Source: Ignavibacteriales bacterium CG07_land_8_20_14_0_80_59_12 (GTDB lineage Bacteria; Bacteroidota; Ignavibacteria; 0-14-0-80-59-12). From it: a DNA stretch of 33,950 bases. Below the pieces are notes generated by a model. That model was not told the DNA's origin. It was given only the letters and a program-made list of their open reading frames with translations, and did not search any database. A program made the position numbers and the translations under genes. Below, in pieces: positions 17,209-24,122 of the stretch. Each line of letters begins with the position of its first letter. The stretch's first letter is position 1. The DNA lies in contig PEWR01000122.1 of NCBI GenBank assembly GCA_002779395.1, forward strand, positions 1-33,950. Reading direction: 5' to 3'.

Positions 17209-17243
17209 GTATCGTATAGGGAAGCCTGCGGAAAAGAGGGACC

Positions 17244-18293
17244 ATGGATAAGAGAATCGTCTACCTGGACAGGAACGAGAACCAGTATGGACCTGCTCCG
17301 AATGTCTTTGATCTCCTTTCTCGACTCGATAAGGAATCACTCTGCATCTATTCCAAGGATTTTGAACGCGGTGTCAAGAGCCGGCTTACGGAACGGCTCG
17401 CGAGGGACTACGGTGTCCCGGAATCGCAGATCATTCCGGGTTACGGCTCCGAAGATCTCCTGAAGCAGGTTGTCCACTGCTATGTGGGTCCGGGGAAGGC
17501 GGTCATGATCCCGAACCAGTCGTGGTGGTACTACAAGAAGCTCGCCGGTGAGGTGGGAGGCATCCAGGTTGAGTACTCCCTGAGGACAAACGGCAGCACC
17601 TTCGAGTACGACCTCGGCCACATGTTCGATCTTTTCCAGCGACACCATCCGAACGTCGTCCTCATCGGTTCACCCAACAATCCGACGGGGAACTCGCTCG
17701 GCCGCGAGCATCTCGAGCGGTTGCTGGAAGGAATGAAGGGGACAGTTGTCGTCCTCGACGAGGCCTATCTCGGCTTCTCCGGCTCGAAGAACCACTATGC
17801 AAAGGCCCTCATCGAAGCTCATCCCAACCTCGCAATCCTCAGAACGTTTTCCAAGTACTATGCCCTCGCCGGGGTCCGGATCGGCTACGCCTTCGTCGGC
17901 AAGGATCTCCCTGAACTTGTGAACTTCAGCGCACGGTATCTCGGCTACAACCGTCTCTCCGAGGAGATTGCCATCGCGGCGCTCAACTCGGAGGCGTACT
18001 ACGAGGGAATCCGGCAAAAGATGATTGAGGATAAGGAGATGTATTATCGCGGGTTCGACGGGCTGCCAGGATTCACAGCATACCGTTCGGACGCGAACTT
18101 CATACTCGTCGAGCATCCCGCCAGGCTCAAGCAGGCGATCAAGGAGTCGCTCGAAGCCCGGGGTGTCCACGTGAAATTCTTCAACGAAGCGCAGTTCATC
18201 AACCACATGCGCATCACACTCGGGACGCAGGAACAGAACCGGCTTGTCATGGAGACCATCACAGCAGCGGTGAAAGTCCCCAATGTGGCTTGA
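17244..18293 (+). CDS. HisC/CobD-like PLP-dependent aminotransferase or decarboxylase
   Basis: A fold-type I PLP enzyme of 349 residues, closest in look to histidinol-phosphate aminotransferase (HisC) and the related L-threonine-phosphate decarboxylase (CobD). Motifs: LDRNENQYGPAP at the start, GSPNNPTGN (142-150), DEAYLGF (Asp172, Tyr175), the Schiff-base lysine Lys204 in TFSKYYALAGVRIGY, and Arg323 in MRITLGT, which binds the substrate carboxylate or phosphate. No other his genes are nearby. Instead it overlaps by 11 bases a CDP-alcohol phosphatidyltransferase and lies upstream of a LicC-like nucleotidyltransferase. That context suggests making an amino-alcohol phosphate or similar headgroup precursor, perhaps by decarboxylating phosphoserine or by transamination. 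A plain HisC role is the main alternative. Confidence 0.9.
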   Translation: MDKRIVYLDRNENQYGPAPNVFDLLSRLDKESLCIYSKDFERGVKSRLTERLARDYGVPESQIIPGYGSEDLLKQVVHCYVGPGKAVMIPNQSWWYYKKLAGEVGGIQVEYSLRTNGSTFEYDLGHMFDLFQRHHPNVVLIGSPNNPTGNSLGREHLERLLEGMKGTVVVLDEAYLGFSGSKNHYAKALIEAHPNLAILRTFSKYYALAGVRIGYAFVGKDLPELVNFSARYLGYNRLSEEIAIAALNSEAYYEGIRQKMIEDKEMYYRGFDGLPGFTAYRSDANFILVEHPARLKQAIKESLEARGVHVKFFNEAQFINHMRITLGTQEQNRLVMETITAAVKVPNVA

Positions 18294-19158
18294 CGACTAC
18301 AGGCGTTCGCTGAAGCTCCCCGCCGCGGAAGAGGTGTTTGACCTGATCATATACCGCCCGCTGGCTTTCCTCTTCGTCCAGCTCGTTCTGCCGACCTCTC
18401 TCACACCCAATGCGATCACGATCACCGCCATGCTGCTCGGGGTCGCGGGGGCGTATCTCTTCTCGTGGCATGGCCCGGCCGCTCTTACCGTAGGAGCGGT
18501 TCTCATCGGCCTCTACAACGTCCTTGACTGCGCCGATGGTCAGCTCGCCCGCCTCAAGCGAAACGGGACCGTGCTCGGCCGGGTGCTTGACGGTGTGATC
18601 GACTATGTCGTCAACATCGCCCTCTACTTCTTCATCGCAGTCGGTCTCGCACATACTTCCCCTGACCCGGTTGGGATCTGGATCCTTGCAGGGATCGCTG
18701 GCGTCAGCACCGGCATCCAGGCAATGCTCTTCGACTACTACCGGAACGAGTTCCTAGGCTCCGTTTTCTGCCGCGGCGACGCCACGGCGGAGGAGTTCGC
18801 CCGGTTCAGCGCCGAGGCCCACAAGCTTGAGAGAAGGCGGATATGGACCGCCCGGCGCGTTCTCATCATTGTCTATCTCGCCTACCTCGGCCTCCAGCGC
18901 CAGCTGGGCAGCCGTGGTGTGGTACTCCGTCAGCGGGTGTCCCCTGTGCAGTACTATCAGAGCAACCGGATCCTCATCAGGCTCTGGAGTTTCATCGGTT
19001 CCACAACGCATGTCACCCTCCTTATCGCCGCAGCCCTCATCGGCAGGCTTGACATCTACTTGTGGGTTGTCGCCACCTTCGGAAATGGATGGATGTTCCT
19101 TCTCCTCATTCTCCAGTATCGCACCGAGCAGGCGCTCATCGCGAGATCCCAATCCTGA
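18283..19158 (+). CDS. CDP-alcohol phosphatidyltransferase family protein
   Basis: An integral membrane enzyme of 291 residues with a perfect CDP-alcohol phosphotransferase signature: D82-x2-D85-G86-x2-A89-R90-x8-G99-x3-D103-x3-D107, seen as DCADGQLARLKRNGTVLGRVLDGVID. The four aspartates bind the catalytic metals. About six to eight hydrophobic helices surround it, and an unusually long loop (about residues 150-215, YYRNEFLGSVFCRGDATAEEF) follows. Such enzymes join a CDP-linked alcohol or lipid to a second alcohol, for example in making phosphatidylinositol, phosphatidylserine or ethanolamine lipids. Which pair is used here cannot be told. Its start overlaps the aminotransferase and the nucleotidyltransferase follows after eight bases, so the three are one operon. 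Confidence 0.9.
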   Translation: MWLDDYRRSLKLPAAEEVFDLIIYRPLAFLFVQLVLPTSLTPNAITITAMLLGVAGAYLFSWHGPAALTVGAVLIGLYNVLDCADGQLARLKRNGTVLGRVLDGVIDYVVNIALYFFIAVGLAHTSPDPVGIWILAGIAGVSTGIQAMLFDYYRNEFLGSVFCRGDATAEEFARFSAEAHKLERRRIWTARRVLIIVYLAYLGLQRQLGSRGVVLRQRVSPVQYYQSNRILIRLWSFIGSTTHVTLLIAAALIGRLDIYLWVVATFGNGWMFLLLILQYRTEQALIARSQS

Positions 19159-19166
19159 AGGATTCC

Positions 19167-19904
19167 ATGAAAGCTGTCATCGTCGCCGCAGGCACATCGT
19201 CGCGCCTGCGCCCTCTCACGGACGCCGTCCATAAAACGCTCCTGCCGGTCGGGGCGAAGACCATCCTCGACCGCCTTGTTGGAAACCTCCTCCAGTGTGG
19301 AATTCGCGACCTAGTCGTCGTGACAGGGTACCGGGCCGACCAGCTTCGAGCCGCGCTGGCGGGACGCGACGACCTCAGTGTGTCGTTCGTGCATAACTCC
19401 GAGTTTGCCGAGACAAACAACGCTTACTCTCTCTTTCTTGCCAGGCGGGAGATCGGTAATGAACCGTTCATCCTCCTCGACAGCGACATTGTGTTTGACC
19501 CTGCGATCCTCCGGCGTCTTCTTGATTCCCCGCAGCCGGATGCACTTGTCCTGCGGACGACCGGCGAGATCGGCGATGAGGAGATCAAGGTTGCTCTCGA
19601 TGGGGCCGGACGCGTGGAGCGCATAGGGAAAGATGTTCCCCGGGGTGAAGCGAAGGGGGAATCCATCGGCATTGAAAAGTTTGGCAGCGCCGGGCCAGCC
19701 CTGTTCAACGCTCTTCAACGACGGGTTGAGGAGGGGAACGGCCGGAACGAGTTCTACGAAGCGGCGTTCCAGGAGATCATTGACGCAGGAATCCCGCTCG
19801 GGACAGTCGACACGGAGAGCCTTCTCTCCATCGAGATCGACACCCTCGACGACCTCGCGGCTGCGCGCCAGGTGGTCCACCGCTGGTTCAAGGATGATGG
19901 ATAG
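19167..19904 (+). CDS. LicC/IPCT-like nucleotidyltransferase (sugar- or amino-alcohol-phosphate cytidylyltransferase)
   Basis: A 245-residue NTP transferase from ATG 19167, after tgaAGGAttcc; the longer track ORF begins inside the previous gene and is rejected. The nucleotide motif AAGTSSRLRPLT (7-18) with Lys23, the metal site LLDSDIVF (Asp105, Asp107) and NNAYSLFLAR (84-93) are visible. The last resembles the NNIYSL signature of LicC choline-phosphate cytidylyltransferase, of PntC-type phosphonate enzymes and of inositol-phosphate cytidylyltransferase. I therefore expect it to use CTP to activate a small phosphorylated alcohol. With the PLP enzyme and phosphatidyltransferase it would supply the CDP-headgroup. 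Substrate is inference; a sugar-nucleotide role cannot be excluded. Confidence 0.88.
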   Translation: MKAVIVAAGTSSRLRPLTDAVHKTLLPVGAKTILDRLVGNLLQCGIRDLVVVTGYRADQLRAALAGRDDLSVSFVHNSEFAETNNAYSLFLARREIGNEPFILLDSDIVFDPAILRRLLDSPQPDALVLRTTGEIGDEEIKVALDGAGRVERIGKDVPRGEAKGESIGIEKFGSAGPALFNALQRRVEEGNGRNEFYEAAFQEIIDAGIPLGTVDTESLLSIEIDTLDDLAAARQVVHRWFKDDG

Positions 19905-20093
19905 ATGCGAGATGCGAAATACCGGTACGAAGAGTCGCTGAAATCTCCCCTCTCCGACGAGCTTGTCAATACCTGCCTCCTCCGCCCAGTCGCGGGGCAG
20001 ATCACCAGAATCCTTTACCCGACCCGGATCACTCCGAACGGTGTCACGGCTGCTTCACTATTGGCGAGGACCGCCCTCGCGAGCGATTCTTGA
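19905..20093 (+). pseudogene. Truncated second CDP-alcohol phosphatidyltransferase (N-terminal fragment)
   Basis: Immediately after the nucleotidyltransferase stop, ATG 19905 opens a 62-residue frame: YRYEESLKSPLSDELVNTCLLRPVAGQITRIL then TRITPNGVTAASLLA. This matches the N-terminal helix and ITPN(G/A)(V/I)T motif of CDP-alcohol phosphatidyltransferases; the intact gene at 18283 has SLTPNAITITAML at the same place. The frame ends at 20093 after ALASDS, before the catalytic DGxxAR motif, so it cannot be an active enzyme. Nothing resembling the rest is found downstream, where the tsaD promoter begins. It looks like a paralogue cut off by deletion. Its start abuts the previous stop, so it was once in the operon. 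Confidence 0.72.
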
Positions 20094-20118
20094 AACTTTG
20101 CGGACCTCTCCCTATTTT
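20090..20118 (+). promoter_or_regulatory. Promoter of tsaD, TTGAAA-N17-TATTTT, with a nearly leaderless start
   Basis: TTGAAA at 20090-20095 and TATTTT at 20113-20118 are 17 bases apart. The expected start near 20125 is only about three bases before the tsaD ATG at 20128, and there is no ribosome binding site there (ttttgaaatcaacATG). So the message would be leaderless or nearly so. Confidence 0.6.
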
Positions 20119-20127
20119 GAAATCAAC

Positions 20128-21165
20128 ATGAGTGTGATCCTCGGCATCGAAACGTCCTGCGATGAGACCTCTGCGGCGGTCCTGCGGGACGGCATATTGC
20201 TCAGCAACGTGACGAAAACGCAGCTTGTGCACCACCGGTACGGCGGTGTGGTTCCGGAGATGGCGTCCCGGGCGCACCAGAAGCTCATTGTCCCGATCGT
20301 CCGTCAGGCCCTCGAGACCGCAGGCGTCCGCATCGACGAGATCCACGCGGTTGCTGCAGTGTATGGGCCCGGGCTCATCGGGTCTCTCATTGTCGGGCTT
20401 AACTTCGCAAAGGCGTTTTCGCTTGCACGCGGTATCCCCTTCATCGCGGTGAACCACCTCGTCGCCCACCTCTACTCGAACTTCCTTGAAGAGGATAAGC
20501 CCGAGTTTCCCTACGTCGCATTGATCGTTTCCGGCGGTCACACAATCCTCTCATTCGTTGAGGCTCCCTTCGTCCATCGGGTCCTCGGAGAGACACGAGA
20601 TGACGCGGCGGGAGAGGCCTTTGACAAGGTCGCAAAGATGCTGGGTCTGGGTTATCCCGGAGGGCCGGCCATCGACCGCGCGGCGATGGAGGGGGATCCG
20701 GCATACGTCAGCTTCCCCCGGGCAGATATTGGGGGCGCGTACGAGTTCAGCTTTAGCGGGATCAAGACCTCGGTCCTCTACCACCTCCGGAAGAACGGGC
20801 TCCTGCCTGGGAACGGGAAGCGTGTGGAACCGCCGGTGCTGAACCACATTGCCGCGAGCTTCCAGGCGGCCGTTGTTGATGTGCTCACGAAGAAGACCGT
20901 CCGCGCCGCCGGGGAACACCGGGTCAGGCATGTGACGGTCTCCGGGGGCGTCGCGGCGAACAACGCGTTGAGGAAAAGCCTGCGAGGGGAGCTTTCGGCG
21001 CGAGGCATCGCGCTTCACATCCCACGGATGGATTTCTGCACCGACAACGGCGCCATGACCGCCTATATCGGTATGCTGCGGTTGGAGCGCGGAGACCACT
21101 CACCTCTCGACGTGGGCCCGGCGCCGAGCATTGACCTCGTGGATGAAGTGATCTGCCATGCGTGA
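20128..21165 (+). CDS. tsaD: tRNA N6-threonylcarbamoyladenosine biosynthesis protein TsaD
   Basis: TsaD, 345 residues, a universal protein that transfers threonylcarbamoyl to A37 of ANN-decoding tRNAs together with TsaB and TsaE. The track start at 19963 adds a shadow of the upstream fragment; ATG 20128 (MSVILGIETSCDETSAAV) is the family start. Metal ligands His110 and His114 lie in VNHLVAHLYSNF; other blocks are GPGLIGSLIVGL, VSGGHTIL, VSGGVAANNALR and the terminal ligand motif DNGAMTA. TsaB and TsaE are not in this window. The 3' end overlaps the chorismate mutase gene by eight bases, so tsaD, aroQ-like and mltG form one operon. Confidence 0.97.
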   Translation: MSVILGIETSCDETSAAVLRDGILLSNVTKTQLVHHRYGGVVPEMASRAHQKLIVPIVRQALETAGVRIDEIHAVAAVYGPGLIGSLIVGLNFAKAFSLARGIPFIAVNHLVAHLYSNFLEEDKPEFPYVALIVSGGHTILSFVEAPFVHRVLGETRDDAAGEAFDKVAKMLGLGYPGGPAIDRAAMEGDPAYVSFPRADIGGAYEFSFSGIKTSVLYHLRKNGLLPGNGKRVEPPVLNHIAASFQAAVVDVLTKKTVRAAGEHRVRHVTVSGGVAANNALRKSLRGELSARGIALHIPRMDFCTDNGAMTAYIGMLRLERGDHSPLDVGPAPSIDLVDEVICHA

Positions 21166-21436
21166 ACCAATTGAAGAGCTGCGGAAGAGGATCGACGAGC
21201 TCGACGGACAGATCGTCGACCTTATCAACGAGCGAGTGAACATCTCCCTGCAGATCAGGGAAGAGAAGATCCGGCGCGGCCTCCCGCTCCGCGACGGGAT
21301 GCGCGAGGATGAGATCATCCGCGGTCTCCAGGCGCATAGCACCGGGCCCGTCACCGCGTCGACGATTGAATCCCTCTTCCGGGCCATCGCGGAAGAAGTG
21401 CACCGCCTTCCGCGCGAGGGTAAGGAGAAAGCGTGA
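21158..21436 (+). CDS. Chorismate mutase (AroQ class, monofunctional)
   Basis: A 92-residue all-helical chorismate mutase of the AroQ type; it converts chorismate to prephenate for phenylalanine and tyrosine synthesis. The N-terminal helix reads IEELRKRIDELDGQIVDLINERVNI, followed by IREEKIRRGLPLRDGMREDEII, which holds the expected Arg, Lys, Asp and Glu active-site pattern. It lacks any fused prephenate dehydratase or DAHP synthase domain. No other aromatic pathway gene is nearby; it overlaps tsaD by eight bases and mltG by four, so its place reflects operon packing rather than pathway. Confidence 0.9.
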   Translation: MREPIEELRKRIDELDGQIVDLINERVNISLQIREEKIRRGLPLRDGMREDEIIRGLQAHSTGPVTASTIESLFRAIAEEVHRLPREGKEKA

Positions 21437-22467
21437 GGCGAAAGCGAAGGCATGCGTGGAGCCTCTGGTTTCCAGCCCTTGCCGCTGTCGGGGCGTTCCT
21501 CGGCCTTCTCTATCTTGCGCTCCTTGCACCGAACCATTTTGACGACCGGCGCGGCAGGATCGTGGTCCTGCCGCGCGGATCGACATTTGTCGGGATCGCT
21601 GACTCGCTCACGGCGAGCGGTGTCGTGAGGAGCAGGCCTCTCTTCATCTTCGCCGGGAAGCTGCTCGGGTGGACTCAAACACTGAGAGCGGGGAAGTACC
21701 TGTTCTCCGACGGCGTGTCGAACTTCGACATTCTCTGGGACCTCCATTCGGGGCGGTCGACCGCCAACGTGTCGGTCGCGCTTGCGGACGGGTGGACTGC
21801 TGCCGGGTATGCGAGCGTGCTGGCCGAGGAGATGGGTGTCGACTCTGCACGGTTCGTTGCGCTTGTACATGATTCCTCGTTCGCCCGGGACTGCGGCGCT
21901 GAGGGTGGATCCCTCGAAGGATATCTCTTCCCTGACACGTACGAGTTCTACTGGCAGGAGGATGAGGCGGTCATCATCAAGCGACTCGTCTCCACGTTCA
22001 TGCGCGTGTACGATGACACGCTTCGGGCGCACGCACGGCTGCTCGGCTTGAGCACCGAAGAAGTCCTCGCCATCGCTTCAATCGTTCAGGCGGAGACCGG
22101 TCTTGAGCGGGAGAGGCCCATCATCGCCGGCGTCTACTACAACAGGCTTCGCCTCGGCATGCCGCTTCAGGCCGATCCAACGGTGCAGTATGCGCTGGGG
22201 AACCGCGAGAGAGTCCATTGGAAGGACCTCGAAGTGGCGTCGCCGTACAACACATATGTCCATACGGGTCTTCCCCCCGGGCCGATCAACAACCCCGGCC
22301 TGAGCTCCATCCGATCGGTTCTCTACCCCGACCATAACCGCTACCTCTATTTCGTGAGTAACGGCCGCGGCGGCCACATATTCTCGCGCAGCTACGAGGA
22401 TCACATGAAGGCCGTCACGAAGTACCGGAAGCTCCGCAGGGAGCGCGAGGGAAACGGCAGAATGTAG
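21433..22467 (+). CDS. mltG: Endolytic transglycosylase MltG (YceG family)
   Basis: An inner-membrane lytic transglycosylase of 344 residues that cleaves nascent glycan strands and helps terminate peptidoglycan polymerisation. It starts with GTG 21433 overlapping the previous stop (GTGA). A basic start and one transmembrane helix (about 10-32) anchor it; a LysM-like segment follows (VLPRGSTFVGIADSLTASGVV). The catalytic domain shows EGYLFPDTYEF (162-172), the catalytic Glu221 in IASIVQAETG and AGVYYNRLRLGMPLQADPTVQYALG. The C-terminus YLYFVSNGRGGHIFSRSYEDH is standard. It ends the tsaD operon and is followed by a 411-base non-coding stretch. Confidence 0.96.
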   Translation: MRRKRRHAWSLWFPALAAVGAFLGLLYLALLAPNHFDDRRGRIVVLPRGSTFVGIADSLTASGVVRSRPLFIFAGKLLGWTQTLRAGKYLFSDGVSNFDILWDLHSGRSTANVSVALADGWTAAGYASVLAEEMGVDSARFVALVHDSSFARDCGAEGGSLEGYLFPDTYEFYWQEDEAVIIKRLVSTFMRVYDDTLRAHARLLGLSTEEVLAIASIVQAETGLERERPIIAGVYYNRLRLGMPLQADPTVQYALGNRERVHWKDLEVASPYNTYVHTGLPPGPINNPGLSSIRSVLYPDHNRYLYFVSNGRGGHIFSRSYEDHMKAVTKYRKLRREREGNGRM

Positions 22468-22878
22468 GCCGCGCCAATCACGCCGCCCTGCTGCCTCGCT
22501 GGTTCTGGACCTTCGCGTTGAGGCTGACGATTGAATAGAGCGGAGGGAGAATGCCACCACGTGTGAACCACGGAAGTGCCCTGAGCACTCCGAGTGCAAA
22601 GATTGTCGGGACCACTGCGCTGCACCCCTCTCCTCCATACGCTATGGAGAAACCACAGGACTCTTTCCTTTCTCCATAGTTCGAAATGTAAGTCAAAGGT
22701 TTCCCCCCCGTTTCGACCAGCGGAGCCCGAAAACGTGCCCCAATGCGCGCGGCTTTCGCGAACTCCAGGGCGTGCTCGGTGTCCAGTCTCTGGCATGTAG
22801 TTTGCACAAACAATCAATGCGGAAGAAAGCAGCCTATCAAACGCTCCCGCAGACTACCAGGCTGCAGGGGGGGAGACA
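22468..22878. other. Gene-poor spacer with competing inverted repeats
   Basis: No ORF here looks like a gene. The minus-strand frame 22478-22813 has no ribosome binding site and no family I recognise. What it does hold is dyad symmetry: AGTGC (22575-22579), GCACTC (22585-22590) and GAGTGC (22592-22597) can pair in alternative ways, and so can CTCCATA (22633-22639), CTATGGAGAAA (22642-22652) and TTTCTCCATAG (22669-22679). Such sets suggest a structured RNA or leader switch, but I cannot fold it. I find no tRNA, and no SRP or 6S RNA signature. Confidence 0.45.
22642..22679. repeat. 11-base perfect inverted repeat CTATGGAGAAA / TTTCTCCATAG
   Basis: CTATGGAGAAA at 22642-22652 is the exact reverse complement of TTTCTCCATAG at 22669-22679, with a 16-base spacer. 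The left arm also pairs with CTCCATA at 22633-22639 through a CGC loop, so the two hairpins exclude each other. No T-tract follows, so it is not a terminator. Confidence 0.75.
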
Positions 22879-23055
22879 ATGAAGAAGCAGTTTTTCCTTT
22901 CAGTGCGGATCCAGTACCTGGTTCGCCTTGCCTTCCAGAGAATCATCTTCGCGTGCATGGTTGTCTCTCCCGAGATTCTCTTTTTCATCATGTTTGGAAT
23001 CCCGATAGCATATGTCATGATCATGTCCCGGAAGGGGAGGACCTGTCGTACATAA
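22879..23055 (+). CDS. Small hydrophobic protein of 58 residues
   Basis: Too short for the supplied track. ATG 22879 is preceded by gggGGGAGaca, a strong ribosome binding site, and the frame runs to TAA at 23053-23055. The peptide has a basic amphipathic start (MKKQFFLSVRIQYLVRLAFQR) and a long hydrophobic stretch (IIFACMVVSPEILFFIMFG, continuing to YVMIM) that would span the membrane, then a basic tail RKGRTCRT. A strong intrinsic terminator starts 42 bases downstream on the same strand, as expected for a short monocistronic gene. I know no homologue. Alternatively it is a leader peptide of the speB transcript, but the terminator and the separate speB promoter argue against this. Confidence 0.55.
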   Translation: MKKQFFLSVRIQYLVRLAFQRIIFACMVVSPEILFFIMFGIPIAYVMIMSRKGRTCRT

Positions 23056-23096
23056 TGTGGCCGGGACCACTACCCTTCCCCTTCGATCAAGCCACG

Positions 23097-23130
23097 AATC
23101 GTGCCTCTCCCCCCGGGGCACGATTTTTTT
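23097..23130 (+). terminator. Strong intrinsic terminator before speB
   Basis: AATCGTGCC (23097-23105) pairs perfectly with GGCACGATT (23117-23125), with a pyrimidine-rich loop, and the right arm runs into seven consecutive Ts (23124-23130). It ends plus-strand transcription of the small ORF at 22879 (and of mltG read-through). Confidence 0.88.
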
Positions 23131-23157
23131 GCATCCTTCGCACCTTTTGTTTATCAT
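23129..23157 (+). promoter_or_regulatory. Promoter of the speB operon, TTGCAT-N17-TATCAT
   Basis: TTGCAT (23129-23134) and TATCAT (23152-23157) are 17 bases apart; the -10 matches the consensus at five of six bases. A start near 23164 gives a leader of about 46 bases to speB. The first two bases of the -35 are the last two Ts of the terminator before it. Confidence 0.68.
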
Positions 23158-23209
23158 TTTTCTGCGTATCCTGGTCGGAGCTTGTGGCGAAACAGACGGA
23201 GGATGACCC

Positions 23210-24112
23210 GTGAGAGTACTCCCTGAGAAGGACAACTTCCTTGGAATAGAACCTGAGCTGTCGAAATACGAGACCTCGCGCGTCGTTGTTTTGCCAGCGG
23301 CGTACGAGCACACAACCTCCTATGGAAGGGGAACGAAGGAGGGTCCGAGGGAGATTCTCAAGGCGTCGCACTTCGTCGAGTTCTACGACGAAGAGCTTAG
23401 CCGCGAGCTCCACCGGCGAATCGGCATCGCGACCCTTTCGCCGCTCAGCTTCGCGAAGCAAGTCGACGGCGCCGCCGTCGACCATGTGTACAGATCGGTT
23501 GCACCTCTCCTCGCGGATGGCAAGTTCGTCCTCACGCTCGGCGGCGAGCATACCGTTTCCATCGGATCAGTGGCGGCGCATGCCGAACAATTCCCGGGCA
23601 TCTCCATTCTTCATCTCGACGCCCACTCTGACCTTCGACCGTCGTATGAAGGGAACGCGTTCAGCCATGCGTCTGCCATGGCGCGGATCTGCGAGTTCGT
23701 CGACCCGCGGAGGGTTGTACAGGTCGGCGTACGGGCACAGGCTGTTGAAGAAGCGGAGTTCATCAAGGAGCACGGAGTCAATACATTCTATGCGCATGAG
23801 CTTCGCGGTGGGAAGTACACGCGTTTTCTCAGAGGATGGGACGAGGCCGTCATCGAGAAGCTCGGCGATACGGTCTACATCACGTTCGATCTTGACGCGT
23901 TCGATCCGTCCATCATGCCGTCGACGGGGACACCGGAACCGGGAGGTCTCCTCTGGGACGAGACGATGCGGCTGCTGAGAAAAGTGGGGACGCGGAAGAA
24001 GATCATCGGTGCCGATGTTGTGGAGCTTGCCCCAATTCCTGGGTTCCACGCGCCGAACCTCCTCGCGGCGAAGCTCGTTTACAAGATCCTCAACTATGCA
24101 TTCCCCAGGTGA
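23210..24112 (+). CDS. speB: Agmatinase (ureohydrolase family)
   Basis: A cytosolic Mn2+ ureohydrolase of 300 residues that splits agmatine into putrescine and urea, a polyamine route. It starts with GTG 23210 behind cGGAGGatgaccc. The metal ligands are all present: His114 in LGGEHTVSIG, Asp137/His139/Asp141 in LHLDAHSDL, and Asp227/Asp229 in ITFDLDAFDPSIMPSTGTPEPGG. SYGRGTKEGPREI near residue 37 is the usual N-terminal motif. Related formiminoglutamase or guanidinobutyrase activity cannot be fully excluded by eye. No speA (arginine decarboxylase) is in the window. It is followed closely by a DUF2085 gene. Confidence 0.93.
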   Translation: MRVLPEKDNFLGIEPELSKYETSRVVVLPAAYEHTTSYGRGTKEGPREILKASHFVEFYDEELSRELHRRIGIATLSPLSFAKQVDGAAVDHVYRSVAPLLADGKFVLTLGGEHTVSIGSVAAHAEQFPGISILHLDAHSDLRPSYEGNAFSHASAMARICEFVDPRRVVQVGVRAQAVEEAEFIKEHGVNTFYAHELRGGKYTRFLRGWDEAVIEKLGDTVYITFDLDAFDPSIMPSTGTPEPGGLLWDETMRLLRKVGTRKKIIGADVVELAPIPGFHAPNLLAAKLVYKILNYAFPR

Positions 24113-24122
24113 GATGGCCGTC

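Noticed and set aside
22478-22813. Minus-strand ORF of 111 residues in the mltG-speB spacer
   Set aside because: No ribosome binding site, no recognisable motif, and it spans the inverted repeats, which explain its sequence better than coding does.
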